Shown: piece after piece, positions 11,289 to 21,043 of the stretch
Layout of the letters: each line of letters begins with the position of its first letter
Numbering within the stretch: position 1 is the first letter of the stretch
Source of the DNA: Beta vulgaris subsp. vulgaris
Taxonomy: Eukaryota; Streptophyta; Magnoliopsida; Caryophyllales; Amaranthaceae
Direction: 5' to 3'
Assembly (NCBI RefSeq): GCF_026745355.1
Contig: NC_079206.1
Location: forward strand, 27,650,117 to 27,714,116
DNA: 64,000 nt
Notes under the pieces: model-generated
What the model was told of the DNA's origin: nothing
Database searches by the model: none
What the model saw: only the letters and a program-made list of their open reading frames with translations
Program-made: the position numbers and the translations under genes

Positions 11289-11591
11289 CTAATCGCTGTC
11301 GCTGCTGCTGCTACCTGATCCATCATGATCATGGCCATGCTCCTTTTTCTTATCTTTCTTCTTCTTCTTTTTCTCTCCATCATCATGTTTATGATCATCA
11401 TGTTTGTGATCCTTATGATCATCATGTTTGTGATCCTTATGGTCACCATCTCCATGGCCATGACCAGTGATCTTTGACATCAAGCCTCCATCTTTGTGAT
11501 CACCATCCTTCTTGTGATGCTCATCTTTCTTCTCGTCATGGCTACCTCCCATGTGGAGTTTCTCACCTATCTTCTCAATTATTCCTGCCAT
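11289..11591 (-). CDS. HIRD11: KS-type dehydrin, HIRD11-like
   Basis: An intact 100-residue protein very rich in His, Lys and Asp. It opens with MAGIIEKIGEKLHMGG, the N-terminal signature of the small KS-type dehydrins (Arabidopsis HIRD11). The middle carries GGLMSKITGHGHG, then repeated HKDHKHDD units. A Lys run (EKKKKKKDKKK) and a terminal SSSSDSD tract (S-segment) follow. Family members are disordered stress proteins that bind metals through His and protect enzymes or membranes during drying or cold. I chose the ATG at 11591 because MAG is the conserved start; a frame-extended Met lies five codons upstream. The HKDHKHDD units are encoded by a 24-bp tandem repeat that can vary in copy number. 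This is the only clearly intact host gene in the window; the symbol denotes the family, not proven orthology. Confidence 0.85.
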   Translation of the reverse strand: MAGIIEKIGEKLHMGGSHDEKKDEHHKKDGDHKDGGLMSKITGHGHGDGDHKDHKHDDHKDHKHDDHKHDDGEKKKKKKDKKKEHGHDHDGSGSSSSDSD

Positions 11592-11686
11592 TTTTTTTTT
11601 TCTCACGGCTTTTTTCTTTGTATGAAAATTTATGGGATTATAGTATGATAGATAATTAGATATTGATATATGTATGATAGTCTCGA

Positions 11687-11694
11687 ATTTATAG
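11687..11694 (-). promoter_or_regulatory. TATA box of the dehydrin gene
   Basis: Read on the minus strand the sequence is CCTATAAATTCG, about 95 bases upstream of the dehydrin ATG, a normal spacing for a plant core promoter. An ACGTGT element at 11829-11834 contains the ABRE core ACGTG and would suit the abscisic-acid or stress control usual for dehydrins. That role is inferred. Confidence 0.55.
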
Positions 11695-11930
11695 GCGCAT
11701 TAGTCGGGTTGCTATGTATTGACACTAATAATATCTTTTATCAAATGCAAGTTGTCCACTTCCCATAGGATATGAAAATGCATAAATATCTTATCCGCGT
11801 TGATTCCGTAATTCACTTCACATGGAATACGTGTAATATGCTGCATACTTTTAGTTTCGCCTTTTCATGCGAGTTAAACCGAACATCTGTCCCCTGCATT
11901 TTTACCATAAAAACTAATATGAAGTCGCTG

Positions 11931-12290
11931 CACACTAATTATTGAGTTTATATAGTTATTGTTACGCTTTTCAGTTTTAAAAAAACTAATATAAACCCGG
12001 TGCAAACTAATTAGTATGCACCCGATCAATATCACGTGAGTTTATTATAGTTATTGTTATGCTTTTTAGTTTTGGCGCTTCTAGTTTTCATCTCTCCTCA
12101 TATTTTCTCTCTCTTCAAATTTTTTTTAAGATTTTCTCTCTCCTCATCACTTCTTTGCACTACGTCGTTCTCTGGTATCTTCTGCATTTTGTCTCTCAAT
12201 TAAAACTTCTTTGCCCTAACTTCTTCATTTTCTCTCTCTTCAAGTTCAGTTTTGTGTAATCTTCTCTGCCCTAACTTCTTCATTTTCAGT
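11931..12290 (+). repeat. Dispersed repeat, copy 2 of 2
   Basis: Second copy of the repeat at 3735-4110. It shares the same terminal patch, the CACGTGAG box, the CT-rich leader and the doubled CCCTAACTTCTTC phrase, with small indels. Unlike copy 1 it continues past the leader into a short coding exon (12320-12440), so it keeps more of the parent element. Confidence 0.75.
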
Positions 12291-12319
12291 TATGTGTAAT
12301 CTTTTCGGTTGAATTAGCA

Positions 12320-12440
12320 ATGGGAAAGAAGACAATCGGTAATCGGAATTTTCCAAAACGTAGAGGTTTGCGTTCATATCTTGGTGATCGTGCAAAGGAA
12401 TCGGAGTTTACTGGTGTTACTGGAACTTCTCATACTGATG
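12320..12440 (+). pseudogene. First coding exon of an unrecognised transposon gene
   Basis: An ATG in good context (GCAATGGG) opens a 121-base exon. It encodes a basic start, MGKKTIGNRNFPKRRGLRSY, then a Ser/Thr-rich stretch, and ends at a plausible donor (GATG/GTAATT). No continuation is found because CACTA-like subterminal repeats begin about 40 bases downstream. The protein start is not one I recognise. The basic, disordered N-terminus would suit a DNA-binding transposase, but this is only inference. Confidence 0.4.
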
Positions 12441-12480
12441 GTAATTATGTTGTTGATTTTTGTTTTTACTACAATCACAA

Positions 12481-12690
12481 CAAGAATCCGCGCTTTTAAC
12501 GTCTGAATTTACCGTCTGACATTATCAGACGCAAATTAACGTCCGTTTTTATAAAATTAGCGTCCATCTATGGGCGGACGCTAATCAGCGTCTGCTTTTT
12601 CTAAAATTAGCGTCTGTCTTTTGAGCGGACGCTAATTAGCGTCCGTTGTACAAGTTTACCGTCTAACGCGACGGACGGTATTCCATGGTC
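12481..12690. repeat. CACTA-like subterminal repeat block
   Basis: About 200 bases packed with ACGTC(T/C)G and its complement, in the phrases AATTAGCGTC and GCGGACGCTAAT alternating in both orientations. Such blocks are typical of the ends of CACTA elements. The expected CACTA terminus is not clean; ACTACAATCACAACAAG at 12468-12484 may be a degraded version. The opposite end was not found. The element may include the pyrimidine-rich leader to its right. Confidence 0.5.
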
Positions 12691-13737
12691 ATAAGAAAAA
12701 AACACGACCCACCTTATTTCCAACCCTATCTCTATCGCAACCGTCCTCTTTCTTCATCTTCTTTCTCGCTCTTCTTTTCTTCTTCCTTTCTATTTGTTTC
12801 TCTCTCACCGTCGACGGTATTCAATGGTCCGACCACACTTTCTCTGATTTGAAGGAGGTTCGATCGATTTCTGAGCTAATCACCGTCGCAGGTTTTCATT
12901 TTAGCGTTAGTGATTTTTTTGGGTTTTTTTTTGTGGGTTGTTTCAGATCTAGTTTTTTTTGTTAATTTCTCAATTCTCCTTCAAAACCCCATATTTATCC
13001 TCTCTTTTTTTCGATTTTTATTTTCGAATCCTTTTTTTGTATGTTTTTTTCGTTTTCTCGATTTTTATTTATCCTCTCTTTTTCGATTTTTGTTTTGTTG
13101 ATCATTAACTGAGGTTCTTGACCCTTAGATATTTCGTCTTTGCCCTTTTGATAGTACTCAATTGTGAATGTTCTTCAATCTTCATTGTTGTTTTCGAGTT
13201 GAAATATAAATATACAATTGAAATTGTTAAATATGCTAAAATGGTGTAATAATCCTTCTTTTATTCGCTTTTAATTTATGTTATGTGATGGTGGTGTGAC
13301 CTTGTTTATATATAGTATGAAGTCAATGTTCTGAATACATAGTCGAATTAGTTGTAATATGTAAATTGTAAAAGCTTGTGGACTGATGGCAAGGGACATA
13401 GGCACTAAACCTCAAGTCTCTTATAGGGGCTTCTTTATGATCGTGAGGAGTCTCTTATAGGTGATAATGAAATATTGTCGTTATGACAATATTTTTAACT
13501 ACTTTAAGCAAAGCTTGTACTCTGTAGTTCTGATGTAAAGAATTCACAAATTTTTAGATTGAGTTTGACTTTTGATTTTTAACAAAATGTGGAACTAAAT
13601 AGAATTATAATGTTAATGAACTGAGATATAATAAAAATTACTGATATTGTCAAGATTTTGTTCTTGGAGTCCAGAAAAATCAACTAGTAATGTGGAATAT
13701 TGGTCAGGGAGTGGTATAAATTCGAAATCTGTTCATC
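12691..13737. other. Pyrimidine-rich leader-like and AT-rich stretch
   Basis: Positions 12700-13100 are rich in CT and T runs with a possible acceptor (GTCGCAG) near 12890 and resemble a 5' UTR with an intron start. The rest is AT-rich. I see no coding exon. GTTCATCCAGTT at the right end is the left flank of the gypsy insertion. Confidence 0.45.
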
Positions 13738-13742
13738 CAGTT

Positions 13743-14374
13743 TGTTGTAGCCTAAAAAATCAACGGCTATCGTGCTGCCACGTGGCCCCATCGGAGCCTT
13801 ACATGTGGCATGCATGCAGAGAGGTAAAAGTACAAAAGGTCTGGAAGTGGCAGGCCTAAAAGTACGTTTCTCTGAAGAAAATGTACTAGAGGTCCCTCTT
13901 CTGGCCCCAAAATTGTACTTAGGCCCAATAAAAATAATCTACACCTTTTTATGAAAGTGAGGTGTGCTGACCAATCAATTACTGCCGCGTGTCCTGCTAC
14001 CTTGATTAGCCAATCAGATGCTCCCAAATTAGGGTGACATCAAGGCACATCAGTCATTTCAAACAGTATAAATAGTCCTTGATTTCAGGGTGAAAGGTAC
14101 GTTTTTCAGAGCATAGTACTGTTACTCTGTCATAAATTCTTCTCTTCTCTCTCTACTTTCTCTCTCTAAAAAGTTCCTTTACATCCCTCATATCTGACTT
14201 AAGCTTCGGAGGGGGAAATACCACCCAAACCTCCAGGGTGGGTCCCTTTTGTGCAGGTTGCTGGTCAGGAGTTTGCTTCGGGATTTGGATCAATTATTGT
14301 TGCACAAGTCTCCAATTATAAGAACCCATCTTTGGGAGTGTGATATAAGTTTGCTAGTTTTATAGAGCATAACA
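13743..14374 (+). repeat. 5' LTR of the gypsy element
   Basis: Begins TGTTGTAGCC and ends GCATAACA. A TATAAATA box at 14067-14074 is the likely core promoter, followed by a CT-rich stretch near the expected transcription start. It matches the 3' LTR closely, with few substitutions and about eight 1-2 base indels. Confidence 0.95.
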
Positions 14375-14376
14375 TT

Positions 14377-14391
14377 TGGCGCCGTCTGTGG
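14377..14391 (+). promoter_or_regulatory. Primer-binding site
   Basis: TGGCGCCGTCTGTGG lies two bases after the 5' LTR, where a tRNA 3' end pairs to prime minus-strand synthesis. This TGGCGCC-type site is characteristic of Tat elements. The leader from here to about 15150 has only short overlapping frames on both strands, none convincing. Confidence 0.8.
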
Positions 14392-15154
14392 GAAGACGTA
14401 ACAATGACGGACTGTCACTCTTCGAATGTGGCAAGGAACAGAAGTTTTAGAGTTCAGGTGATGATACCGTTGATGACGAGAGACCACCTCGAGGCAGGGA
14501 TCAGGGCCATGCTGCCGTTCACCTTGAGGGTAGGACTGTAACTCCAGTCATCCCAGACAATCTTGACCGTCCAGTGACTGCTGGTCATTTGGAAAATGTT
14601 GAATGACTTCCAGGCAGGATGGCCGCTGTTATGGAAGAGCAGATTAAGAACAAATGCTATTTTTTCAGATGAGTCCGAGAGAAGAGCAGCTGCGCCACTC
14701 AAAGGGCGATCCCAGGAGGGTCGTCCAGGACCTAGTCGGCCACCTCGGCCAGAATTGACTAGGCCGCCTTCCAAAGGAAAGCAGCCAGCAGTCAGTGATT
14801 CTAGGAGGAAGATGGACTGGAAACTGGTGGTCCGTCCAGCAGATAATATCCCTCCTACTGGTCACATGATGGAGACTGATGCCCGGAGTACTTGGAGGCC
14901 AAGAGGGCGGCGCACAGCAGCGTTCGGCCTCTGGCTCCACGCCATATATGAAGGATCCGTCCTTAAGGCTCCCGTCCAGAACAGTGGTGCGAAGCCGTGG
15001 CCATCAGCTTTCCAGCCAAGGCAGAGAAGACAGTTTTGCAGCCTATGGTGTACAGGCGTCAAGCCTTAGCTAACACCTCATCTAATCCGGTTTTGAAAGA
15101 GTACCGTCAGGAGCACATACCCATTGAGGGGCAGGTGGCGGCACTCCAGATCAA

Positions 15155-15920
15155 TTGGCCACTCCTTTCTCGGTCAGGATCATGGAGTCCCCTCCTTTCC
15201 CAAAGGTTAAGCTCCCAACCATTGAACCTTTTGACGGAACTACTGATCCGGACGATCACCTATCAGCTTACAAGCATCAGATGTATGTCCAAGGGGTGGA
15301 CGATGCTACTTGGTGTAAGAATTTTCCAGCTACTTTGAAGGGAGTAGCGCAAAAATGGTTTAACAACTTGCCACTAACTCAGTGAACAATTTTACTGAAC
15401 TTAGCATTCTATTCACCAGTCACTTTGTGGCTAATCGTCAAGAAAAAAAACAAGCATGCACCTGGGAAAGGTCATCCAAGGTCCTAAGGAGGCCTTGAGA
15501 GGTTATGTGAAGAGGTTCAATCTAGAAGCATTGCAGATCCAAGATCTGAATGCAGGTGTGGCGTTTGACGCCTTCATCAGAGGCCTAAGGCCAGGAAGTT
15601 TTAAGTTTGATTTGGTGAAGAAGAAAATCACTACTTTGACGGAAGCATTGAGGGAGGCTGAAGCATTCATCCATGCCACAGAGGTTTGTGCTGAAGCTAA
15701 ACAGCCAGAAGTGAAGAAAGCTGAAGAAGCTGTTCAGCCAAAAAAGAATCCGCCCAAGAAGGCTGAGACTTGGGCAATGACTTCTATGACCACCTCGTCC
15801 AAGAGAAGTAGGCGGTCAGAGCCGGCGGCCTCAGCTGAACCAATAGAGTTCAACAAAGATCAATATTCCATTTTGATGGAAATAAAAGATCAGCATGAGC
15901 TAAAGGCGCCGGCCGAATGA
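15155..15920 (+). pseudogene. gypsy gag, capsid-like domain
   Basis: Gag forms the particle that packages element RNA. The first frame shows FPKVKLPTIEPFDGTTDP and YKHQMYVQG, then WFNNLPLTQ, and stops at 15383-15385. The frame from 15456 continues with LRGYVKRFNLEALQI, FIRGLRPGSFKFDL and ALREAEAFIHATE, a retrotrans_gag pattern. It then turns into a Lys/Pro/Ala-rich linker ending at 15920. The break between the two frames looks like one indel plus a stop. Confidence 0.85.
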
Positions 15921-16815
15921 AGACGCCTTACCGTAACAGAGACAAGAGCAAGTATTGTCACTTTCACAAAGATTGTGGGCATGAAACCAATGAATGCAAG
16001 CATTTGAAGCGAGCGCTAGAAGAGTTGGCTCGAAAAGGAAAAATGAACAATTACCTGCCCTCGTCAGGAAGGAAGTTTCAGAAAAGGGATAACCGTCAGG
16101 AAGAAAATGGACGGAGATAGCACGGATGATGACCTGGTAATGGTTATCTCAGGAGGATTTGCGGCTGGAGGTCCAACAAATCGTGGCCACAAAAACTATT
16201 TGAGGGAACTCAGCCAGGTTATGCTCACAAACCAGGCCGAGTCTGATCCTTTCCCAAAAATAGTGGTCAGCGAGCTGGACCGAGGAAAGATAAGGACGTC
16301 GCATGATGATCCATTAGTGGTGGAGATGAAGATTGCCAACCTTAGGGTTAGGCGGATTTTGATTGATACAGGAAGCTCCACTGATATAATCAGTGCTGAT
16401 TGTTTGTCCGCTTAAAGTTTGACAAAAATGAGTTGATGCCAGTCAATCATCCTATAATCGGTTTTGGCGGAGGAGTCATACACCCTATGGGAACCGTCAC
16501 ATTGCCCGTCAGAGTTGGAGAAAAAGATGCGGCCAGAACGCTTTTTGTGAAATTTTTGGTAGTACGAGACTTGACAGCTTATAATGTCATTCTCGGACGA
16601 CCTACCTTAAATCACATCAAGGCCGTCATTGTGACCCATTTAATGCTGATGAAGTTTGAATGTGATGGTGGGAAGATTGGATCTCTTATGGAGATCAGCA
16701 AGCTGCCAGAGAATGCTACTCACCACACTCAAACCATCATCTTGGAAAGAAAAGGCAGAGTGTCCAAAGGACAAGAGATGATTCGGCCAAGAAGGTTAAA
16801 GGCCAGATTGTGAGC
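15917..16815 (+). pseudogene. gypsy zinc-knuckle-like segment and aspartic protease
   Basis: The frame at 15917 has KYCHFHKDCGHETNEC, a Cys/His segment in the place of the nucleocapsid knuckle. The next frame, from 16107, reaches the aspartic protease active site IDTGSSTDI (about 16360-16385), preceded by VRRI as in the family. A shift at about 16412 moves the rest of the protease (GGGVIHPMGTVTLPV, then YNVILGRPTLN) into the frame from 16400. The protease would cut the Gag-Pol polyprotein. The catalytic DTG is intact but the domain is split. Confidence 0.82.
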
Positions 16816-16825
16816 TTAAAGGAAG

Positions 16826-18340
16826 TTGAGAAGGTTCAAGAGTCGCCTTCCTGAAAGCAATCCGTCCATGCTTTTGCCTAGCAAGAAGAGAAAGTGTTTG
16901 GCAATTAAAGAAGAAAAGCATTCATCTGAGATAATGGCTATAATGGGTCTGGGACTAGAACGTCCAAGCCGTGGAAAGTCCAGTAGAGATTTGCTTGAAT
17001 CCAGAGCGTCCGGAAAGGACATTGAAAATTGGATCAGTTTTGAGATAAATTCAGGACGCCTTAGTTGCGTTGCTGCGAGAATTGAAGATGTGTTTGCCTA
17101 TGCTGTAGAAGAGATGCCTGGGATAGACCCTGAAGTGGCCGTCCATAAGCTCAACATTGAGCCGGGGCAAAAGCCTATTCGGCAGAAGAAGAGACATCTG
17201 GGGCCGGCCAGAAATAAGGCCGTTGATGAAGAAGTTCAAAAGCTGCTTATCTAATTCATCCGGGAAACATATACCCAGATTGGGTAGCAAATGTTGTGAT
17301 GGTTCCAAAGCCGAATGGCACTTGGAGAATGTGTGTGATTATACGATCGAACAAGGCTTGTCCTAAGGACAGCTTCCCTTGCCAAAATTGATCGTCTGGT
17401 GATTCTACGGCGGCCATGCCCTGCTGAGCTTTATGGACGCCTATTCTGGCTTCCACAGATTCCTATGTGGCCGGATGATCAAGATAAGACTTCCTTCATT
17501 ACTGAGAAAGGTTGTATGGATGGCTCAGGATGCCTTCGGCCTAAGAAATGCCCGCACCAATTTCAGAGGCTCATTAATACGTATTTCAGCCACAGCGGCG
17601 AAATATGGAAGCTATATCGACGACATGATCGTCAAGAGTAAAGAAGAGAAAGATCATCTGGACGATCTAGGGAAACCTTCCTCACTTGGGAAATTCAAGT
17701 TGAAGCTAATCCGCAAAAATGTGTTTCGGCGTAGTTGCTGGGAAATTTCTGGGATTTTTGGTTGATCAGAGAGGGATTGAAGCAAATCCCGACAAAATTC
17801 AGGCTATTATGAATATGTCTTCGCCGTCCAAGTCAAAGAAGTTCAGAGGTTGACGGGCTGTTTGGCTGCTCTTGGACGGTTTCTCTCAAAATCAGGAGAC
17901 AAATGTCACCATTTCTTTGCTACTATCAAGAAGAATGCCAAGTTTGAGTGGTCGGAGAAGCTGAGGTGGCGCTTCAGCAAGTAAAGATCATCTTCGGCAG
18001 CTGCCTAGGTTGATCAGTCCGGCCGAAGGTGAAAGTTGTATGTATACCTGGCTGTATCACCCTTCGCAGTAAGTGCAGTCCTCTTGGCTGAAAGAGACGC
18101 GGTCAAATACCCGTCTATTTTGTGAGCCATGTGCTGAAAGATGCTGAGAACAGATATTCTCCATCGAGAAATTCGGCTTGGCTTTGTTGATGGCTAGCCG
18201 GAAGTTAAGGCCTTACTTCTTAGCCCACAGCATTCTTGTATATACGATCAGCCGCTTAGGCAAGTGTTGCATAAGATGGATGCTCTGGCCGATGTTAAAA
18301 TGGGCTGTTGAGCTAATATGTTTGATTTAACATTTGAGCC
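16826..18340 (+). pseudogene. gypsy reverse transcriptase and first RNase H, heavily broken
   Basis: The start (16826-17254) includes the FAYAVEEMPGIDP and RQKKRHLGPARN phrases that precede plant gypsy RT. The RT core is scattered over frames. MDAYSGFHRF at 17433 is the first catalytic Asp box, and YIDDMIVKS near 17615 is the YXDD box. GFLVDQRGIEANPDKI follows near 17757. The first RNase H is barely legible between 17800 and 18330 (HVLKDAENRYS, RKLRPYF-like), with several stops. There are at least six frame breaks. Confidence 0.8.
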
Positions 18341-18439
18341 TAGAAAGGCAATCAAGGGCCAAGCTTTGGCTGATTTATTGTAGAGCTTACTCGGCCTACG
18401 ATAGAAAGCGTCCAAGACCGGCGCAGGAAGGCGTCATTG

Positions 18440-18760
18440 GACCCTTATGGTGGACGGATCCTCAACTGCTAACGGATGTGGGGCAGGAATCATTTTTCAA
18501 TCTCCAGAAGGGGATAAGTTTGAATATGCTATGAAGTTCAAATTCCAGGCGTCCAATAATGAAGCAGAGTATGAAGCTCTTTTAGCCGGCATAAAAATGT
18601 GCAAAGCGGCTGGGGCCTTGGAAATTGAAGCTAAAACTGACTCTCTGCTGGTTGTCAGTCAAGTTAATGGTGAGTTTGAATGCAAAGAAGCGTCCATGAG
18701 CAAGTATATGAATTTGGTCAAGGAGAGATCAAGTCTTTAAAGAGGTTCGTCCTAGATCAG
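18440..18760 (+). pseudogene. Second, plant-type RNase H (aRNH) of the gypsy element
   Basis: VDGSS opens the domain with the first catalytic Asp, NNEAEYEALLAGI carries the Glu and TDSLLVVSQVNG the next Asp. RSENHQADALSKLAS in an overlapping frame (18680 on) completes it. An additional RNase H between the first RNase H and integrase is a known marker of Tat elements and was probably acquired from a host-like source. Compared with its neighbours this domain is well preserved, with just one shift near 18730. Confidence 0.82.
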
Positions 18761-18978
18761 GTGCCCAGATCAGAGAACCATCAAGCTGATGCCCTCTCTA
18801 AACTGGCCAGCTCGGCTGAAGGAGATGTTCCTAGAACAGTCTTCTGGGAAGTAAAGGCGGCCAAGAGCATTGAGGCCGGAGAAGTACTGTTTCTCAGCCG
18901 AGAGAATGAGTGGATGAGTCCAATCATTGAATTCAAGAAAACGGCCGTCTGCCTCTTGATCCAACTGAAGCCAAGTAT

Positions 18979-20123
18979 GTGAAAGCAAGGGACAAGTGGT
19001 TTGAATTGTGGAATGAGACTCTATACAAAAAGTCCTATAATCGGCCTCTTCTCAAGTGCATCAGCCGAAAGGAAGGTCTGGACGTTTTAAAGGAGTTGCA
19101 TGAGGGAGCTTGCGCTTCCACATTGGAGGAAGAGCTTTGGCAGAAAGGGCTCTCAGGACGGGCTATTTCTGGCCGTCCTTAAAAGAAGACGCACTACTCT
19201 ATGCCAAGAAGTGTGATAGTTGCCAAAAGCATGGTAATATCCATCAAAAGCCGTCCAATTACTTGACGCCATTCTCTTTCCTCTTCCCTTTGCTAAATGG
19301 GGGATGGACATTCTTGGGCCTTTTCCTATTGCTGCCGGCCAGAAGAAATTTGTAATAGTAGCTGTAGACTACTTTACAAAATGGGTTGAAGCTGAAGCAT
19401 TAAGGGGCATCACCACCAATGAGTCAAAGGGTTCATCTGGAAGAACTTGATTACAAGGTTTGGATGCCCCAGTCGATCGTCTTTGATAATGGGCCGCAAT
19501 TGAAACACCAAGCTTCGTCAATGGTTGGCTGACCAAGGAATAAAGCTCACTTTGCAGCAGTAGCTCATCCACAGGCTAATGGGCAAGTGGAGGCTTTTAA
19601 CAAGATTCTTTCGGCCGGATAAAAAGAAGTTGGACAATGCTAAGGGGCTTTGGGTAGAAGAATTGCAGCTGGTCTTATGGTCAATAAGGACAACGGCCAA
19701 GAATTCCACCGGGAGACTCCTTTTATGATGGTTTATGGCTCTGAGGCCGTCCTCCTATTGAGGTTGAAGACCCACTTAAGAGTAATGATGTACTCAGAAG
19801 AGCTAACTGGGCAGCTCTTAGGACGGCTTGGACTTAGTTCCTGAAGTCAGGGGCAATGCTTGCTGAGGATGCAACTATATAAGTTAGAATGGCAAGAGAC
19901 TTCAACAAAAGAGTTGCAAGACGTCCTTAAAGCTGGGAGACCTCGTCCTAAGAAAATGGAAGCGGTCGGCCGAGCCAAAGAGTTAGGCAAGCTTACTCCT
20001 AACTGGGAAGGACCCTATAAGATAATCGAAGTAGTTCAGAATGGCACCTTTCGTCTAGAAGGATTGGACGGTTCTATTCTTAGGACGTGGAATTCTGACA
20101 CTCTGAAGAAATACTTTGTTTAG
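18979..20123 (+). pseudogene. gypsy integrase
   Basis: Integrase inserts the DNA copy into the genome. The zinc-binding N-terminus is seen around 19110-19250, with HIGGRALAERALRTGYFWP and AKKCDSCQKHG giving the His and Cys pairs. The catalytic core follows in shifted frames: VDYFTKWVEAEAL near 19360, the FDNG box near 19480, and HPQANGQVEAFN near 19570. The C-terminus (19860-20123) ends with WEGPYKIIEVVQNGTFRLE. No chromodomain is seen, as expected for this lineage. Confidence 0.8.
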
Positions 20124-21043
20124 GGCATCCTCTAAATTGTAATCTTTGTTAATGCATTACAAAGAAAAAGTAGAATGTATACATGTATCTTGACTATTCG
20201 TCAAGCAAACTTCATATAATACACTCTACTTCTCTATAACTTAGTCTGATTTATTTGCTTAAAGTTATAACATCGTCCAAAGTCATTAAATTTAACAAAG
20301 CAAACAGACAATGCACCTTTCATTGGGAGGTCGGCCAACTGTTATCGTCCTTAAATGGATAAATATGCAAGATTTGGCCGGTGTTTACTTAAAGAGTTGA
20401 ACACCTCCCAAACAAGTTGGCTAGGATTAGGACGCCTTAGTAAAGGTGTCCTACTTTCCGTCAAACAGCCACAAAACTTCGAAATAACAACCTTAGTAAA
20501 GGCACAAGTTATTTCATAATTTAACAAAGATGGACGAGTTACACAAACTCTTAGAAAAACGTCCAAGTTATTTAAAAATTATGTCTTAACTCCTTCTTGA
20601 ACAGGAAAGTTATAAAAACTCCTCGTCCAAGAAGGGGGGCATATATAGGGGCATAATTTATAAATTGACTAAGTCTTTGTCCAATACGAACATACCCAGT
20701 TCTGGCCGAGCAAACTTTTATACTTGGTATTTTTTGAAAACCCAAAATTAAAAACAAGTCTTTGCTTAAGCATCTGGTGATGAACGTCCAGAAAAGAGCT
20801 ACTGGGTCAATAAATGTTGACGAATTACTTTTATACTTGGGCATTTAATGAATGTTGTAGATAAATCGGCCAAAATGTATTTATGACGAGTTGCTTTTGT
20901 ACTTTGTATAATCATGGAGTTGAAAAATGCGTCAAAAACAGTAAAGCATAAACAAGGGATTGAAAAAGATAGTCTCATAAATGTAAAAAAGATGATTACA
21001 ACCTAATTCATCTAAGTACAAAAAGAGAAAAGTTACAAGTGGC
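20124..21043. other. Spacer between integrase and the antisense gene
   Basis: Non-coding part of the gypsy 3' region, with many short CGTCC/GGACG words that recur through the element. No ORF of interest is seen on either strand. The polyadenylation site of the antisense gene should lie here. Confidence 0.5.

Noticed and set aside
11183..11461. 92-codon Met/Ile-rich ORF overlapping the dehydrin on the same strand
   Set aside because: It is the shifted-frame shadow of the His-rich repeat; the dehydrin frame fits a known family from end to end.
14596..15338. Several overlapping ORFs up to 157 codons on both strands
   Set aside because: They occupy the gypsy leader and gag start, where frames are open by chance or by GC content. 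The real gag signal starts at about 15155.
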